Shown in pieces: positions 5,572-8,080 of a stretch of DNA of 8,080 bases (position 1 is the first letter of the stretch; every line of letters starts with the position of its first letter). The stretch is from contig DAOVWW010000056.1 of the NCBI GenBank assembly GCA_030636465.1, positions 1 to 8,080 of the forward strand. Direction: 5' to 3'. A model generated the notes under the pieces. It worked only from the letters and a program-made list of their open reading frames with translations, ran no database searches and was not told the origin of the DNA. The translations under genes and the position numbers were made by a program. This DNA comes from Gammaproteobacteria bacterium (lineage in GTDB: Bacteria; Pseudomonadota; Gammaproteobacteria; BMS3Bbin11).

Positions 5572-7671
5572 TTAACCTCCAGCACTATCTGCAGGCTCCT
5601 CCTGCTCAAAAACCTTCTGTTTAGGTGTTAAGTCCTGCGCACCAGTACCAGGCATCATTTCGAAACCTATATCAAAGTGAACCAGCATCTCTTTTAATTG
5701 CTCGTAAGGTTTACGATCACCTTTGAGTTTTGCCTTACCGCTCTTGATCTGTTCATCGAAAGAAACGGCTCCCATCATCGTCTGCAGCAAATCATCTCGG
5801 TTGATGGTGATGGTTAGATCAGCATCATCAGCCTGGTATCCCTCGATATTGGTCAGTGTGGCGTTGCTCAACTCCACTACAAATTTTTCTTTGTTGTCCG
5901 GCGTATTCAGGTTGATCTTGAATTCTTTGCCTTCTGCCTTGTCGCTATCCAGGCGGATGGCAAGGAAGTCCAGCCAGAGTTCGGTTGTCATTGCTCGAAT
6001 CATATCCGGTCCGGATGTTTTCGGCGTAGCTCCGCTTGGAATGCCATTACGTAATTCATAGGCCGCTGCGAGGAAACTGTTGCGAACGCTTGGACTTTCC
6101 TGCTGGTAGCCTATCTGTTCAAACACATCAGCAAGCAAATCTTTTGCGTTCTGGTTTTGTGGCTCTGCATACACCAGCTTATTTAATATCTCCTGGGCAT
6201 AGCGGTACTTGCCATTCTCATACAGTTCCTTACCCTTGGCGATGATTGGTTTCCCTCCACCCATCATTTCTACATAGAGTGAGGCTGAATCCTCAGGAGA
6301 CAGGGGGATTAAGGTAGTAGGATTACCATCCCAGTAACCAAGATAACGATTTACCACTGCACGGCTATTGTGTTCAACAGAGCCATGGTAACTACGCGCT
6401 GCCCACTGCTTCTGCAGGCTTGCAGGCACCTCGTAGACGTTATGAATCTGGTTAATCGTTACCCCCTGGTTGGCCAGATGCAGAACCCCGTTATTCAGGT
6501 TGGCATAGGTATCACGTTGTGCCCGCAGCACCTCCTGAACCCTGTCATTACCCCATCGAGGCCAGCTGTGTGATGCGAACATCACTTCAGTGTCCTGACC
6601 AAACAGGTAAAGGGCATTGTTGATCTGTTTTGACCACTCCAGTGCATCGCGTACCAGGGCACCCCTTAGCGTGTAAATATTATGTATGGTACCGGTGATA
6701 TTTTCAGCCGCCCAGAAAGCCTTCAAGTCAGGGAAATAAGTATTCATTTCTGCCGGTGCTTCAGTGCCAGGCGTATTCTGGAATACCATCTTGACGCCAT
6801 CAACGGTCAACTCCTCGATGTCATCCTTGATAATCACATTGGGAGGAATTAGCCCCAGGTTACCTGCAGCTGTATTCTTACCGATCGCCTGGTCAACATG
6901 GCCGAAAGGGCTGCGCGGTAACAATGCGCCGTATTGGTAGAACATGCGCCGATTCATTGCATTTCCAGCATAGACATTTTCGGCCACAGCGTGATCCATA
7001 AAACCGATTGGTGCGATGACCTTAACCTTGCCACTGCGCACATCTTCCTCATTAACAACACCGCGCACGCCACCAAAATGGTCCGCATGAGAATGTGAGT
7101 AGACCACGGCAACAACCGGGCGCTCACCAAGCTGCTCATTGATGAATTTAAGTGCCGCTGCCGCAGTCTCTTTTGCAGTTAACGGATCGAATACAATCCA
7201 GCCGGTATCACTCTTGATAAAACTGATATTGGCCAGGTCATAGCCACGTACCTGGTAGATACCAGGAATAACTTCATACAGACCATAATTCATATTTAGA
7301 ACAGCCTGGCGCTGAAGAGAAGGATGGATACCGTCGAAATCCTTGTCCTGCAGCAGCCATTCGTAGCTACCCATGTCCCAGGCGACGTTTCCGGCTTCGG
7401 CCATAATCTGTTTGTAATCAGGTGCAGCGATGAAGCCTTTCTTTTGTTCTTCAAAATCGCGCTTGTCCTCAAAGGGCAATGAGGCGCGCTGCTTTTTCTG
7501 AGCCTCAATGGTGAATTTAGACGGCAGCTTTCCTTTGGCATCAAAATGCTTTCCTTGCTTCGCTCCCGAGTCACTCTGCACAGCACCGCCTCCGGCCGCA
7601 TAAGCTGAGCCATAGCTTCCAATCAGCATGGTCAAACAGGTTGCTGTAGTGGTTAATATTTTATTTTTCAT
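5572..7671 (-). CDS. sdsA: Exported type III alkylsulfatase (SdsA1/YjcS family, metallo-beta-lactamase fold)
   Basis: The enzyme hydrolyses alkyl sulfate esters to an alcohol and sulfate through a two-zinc centre. The 699-residue product has a signal peptide (1-25, SAYA) and so should work in the periplasm or outside. The metallo-beta-lactamase domain (about 125-400) contains HSHADHFGG, giving His193, His195, Asp197 and His198; Glu304 (PGTEAP), Glu323 (AAENITG) and His368 (ASHSWPRWG) complete the set. As I recall the Pseudomonas SdsA1 ligands, all seven are present at a constant offset of 24 residues, strong evidence for an active enzyme. A helical dimerisation region (about 405-545) and an SCP2-like C-terminal domain (about 560-675) that holds the hydrophobic chain follow, the full three-domain layout. 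Its natural substrate, such as long-chain alkyl sulfates or other sulfate esters, cannot be read from sequence. A modest ribosome binding site (AAGGT) lies about 10 bases before the ATG. The truncated barrel gene is downstream on the same strand. Confidence 0.93.
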   Translation of the reverse strand: MKNKILTTTATCLTMLIGSYGSAYAAGGGAVQSDSGAKQGKHFDAKGKLPSKFTIEAQKKQRASLPFEDKRDFEEQKKGFIAAPDYKQIMAEAGNVAWDMGSYEWLLQDKDFDGIHPSLQRQAVLNMNYGLYEVIPGIYQVRGYDLANISFIKSDTGWIVFDPLTAKETAAAALKFINEQLGERPVVAVVYSHSHADHFGGVRGVVNEEDVRSGKVKVIAPIGFMDHAVAENVYAGNAMNRRMFYQYGALLPRSPFGHVDQAIGKNTAAGNLGLIPPNVIIKDDIEELTVDGVKMVFQNTPGTEAPAEMNTYFPDLKAFWAAENITGTIHNIYTLRGALVRDALEWSKQINNALYLFGQDTEVMFASHSWPRWGNDRVQEVLRAQRDTYANLNNGVLHLANQGVTINQIHNVYEVPASLQKQWAARSYHGSVEHNSRAVVNRYLGYWDGNPTTLIPLSPEDSASLYVEMMGGGKPIIAKGKELYENGKYRYAQEILNKLVYAEPQNQNAKDLLADVFEQIGYQQESPSVRNSFLAAAYELRNGIPSGATPKTSGPDMIRAMTTELWLDFLAIRLDSDKAEGKEFKINLNTPDNKEKFVVELSNATLTNIEGYQADDADLTITINRDDLLQTMMGAVSFDEQIKSGKAKLKGDRKPYEQLKEMLVHFDIGFEMMPGTGAQDLTPKQKVFEQEEPADSAGG

Positions 7672-8080
7672 GGGTTATTACCTTTTTTAAAGTAGTTAGT
7701 CTTGTTTTTTTAACAACAGGAAAATCTATTTGATAATTCATTAGATGCAAATTGAATACGACATAATTCAGACATTCAAGCAGACCTTAGGCCTTAATCT
7801 GCAACAAATTGTGTGGTTTAAACAAATCTGTAAACCAGTCAAATGAGTTAACACAAATGGACTACTTTATGTTCTCAGGCACCAGTCCTTTTGCTTTCAG
7901 GCAGTTATCGTATTCGGTCTTATAGTTAGCCTGATCCAGTACCGCCTTTTTTTGGCATTCATATCTTATTTCACTCACTCATCTACTATAACGAGGCAGG
8001 CAGAAATTATGCCCCGGTCGCTTTACGCGAACAATTTTTGAGATTTTGCCGCCCAGGCAATAGTGATCATCGAGACGCCC
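7672..8080. other. Upstream region of the sulfatase gene, largely non-coding
   Basis: This stretch carries the leader and presumably the promoter of the sulfatase gene on the minus strand. It is AT-rich close to the gene, but I found no hexamer pair good enough to name. An imperfect palindrome, CAGA-N13-TCTG at 7781-7801 around AGGCCT, lies 110-130 bases upstream of the start and could be a regulator site. Further out is a 38-codon reading frame (7862-7978). On the minus strand from the right edge an open frame ends in TAA at 8023-8025 after 18 codons; it could be the end of a neighbouring gene, but it is too short to judge. Confidence 0.4.
7862..7978 (-). CDS. Possible small protein or gene remnant (38 codons)
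   Basis: A GTG-started frame encodes 38 residues, beginning MSEIRYECQKKAVLDQ and ending in LVPENIK. The composition is protein-like: amphipathic, charged, with two cysteines at 8 and 26 and a plausible helix (KKAVLDQANYKTEYDNCLKA). There is no Shine-Dalgarno, and a stop precedes the GTG directly. It could be the surviving 3' end of a small lost gene. I do not recognise it, and chance is a real alternative at this length. Confidence 0.25.
   Translation of the reverse strand: MSEIRYECQKKAVLDQANYKTEYDNCLKAKGLVPENIK

Overview
The window looks like a piece of a gammaproteobacterial chromosome. The grounds are a surE-pcm pair, a MoaC and an AroG/F/H-type DAHP synthase that align almost residue for residue with what I remember of the E. 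coli proteins, REP-like palindromes, a DUF4124-like exported protein and moderate GC (about 40-50% in lines counted by hand). I cannot place it to genus.

Left part (1-2948), housekeeping. On the minus strand surE (nucleotidase) is followed by pcm (isoaspartyl repair methyltransferase), which runs off the left edge. Divergent from surE are moaC (molybdenum cofactor synthesis) and an alpha-type 3-deoxy-D-arabino-heptulosonate-7-phosphate synthase (first step of aromatic amino acid synthesis). A 12-bp direct repeat overlaps the moaC stop codon.

Middle part (2949-3500), about 550 bases with no credible gene but much structure. It holds a convergent pair of REP-like palindromes, a string of small hairpins, a perfect 17-bp inverted repeat, the 3' end of a proline-type tRNA on the minus strand with no 5' half, and a decayed copy of that tRNA end 190 bp away in direct orientation. 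This looks like the scar of an integration or recombination site. Open reading frames across it are antisense or readthrough artefacts.

Right of the scar (3435-4695) a plausible sigma70-type promoter leads into two plus-strand genes, 21 bp apart. They encode an outer-membrane-type lipoprotein with a Cys-flanked C-terminal motif and a small secreted DUF4124-like protein with a Cys-rich tail. Directly after them, on the opposite strand, lies an outer-membrane beta-barrel gene whose 3' end appears cut off at about 4745. The simplest reading is that the tRNA-scar block and two-gene cassette form an accessory insertion whose right edge truncated the barrel gene.

Right part (4733-8080) holds, on the minus strand, an exported type III (SdsA1/YjcS-like) alkylsulfatase with every metal ligand intact, followed downstream by the truncated barrel gene. 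The pair suggests use of sulfate esters, with the sulfatase exported and the barrel originally serving the outer membrane. The last 410 bases, upstream of the sulfatase, hold only weak candidates. I see no complete new system. The most unusual region is the tRNA-tail/inverted-repeat block at about 3078-3300 and its neighbouring cassette.
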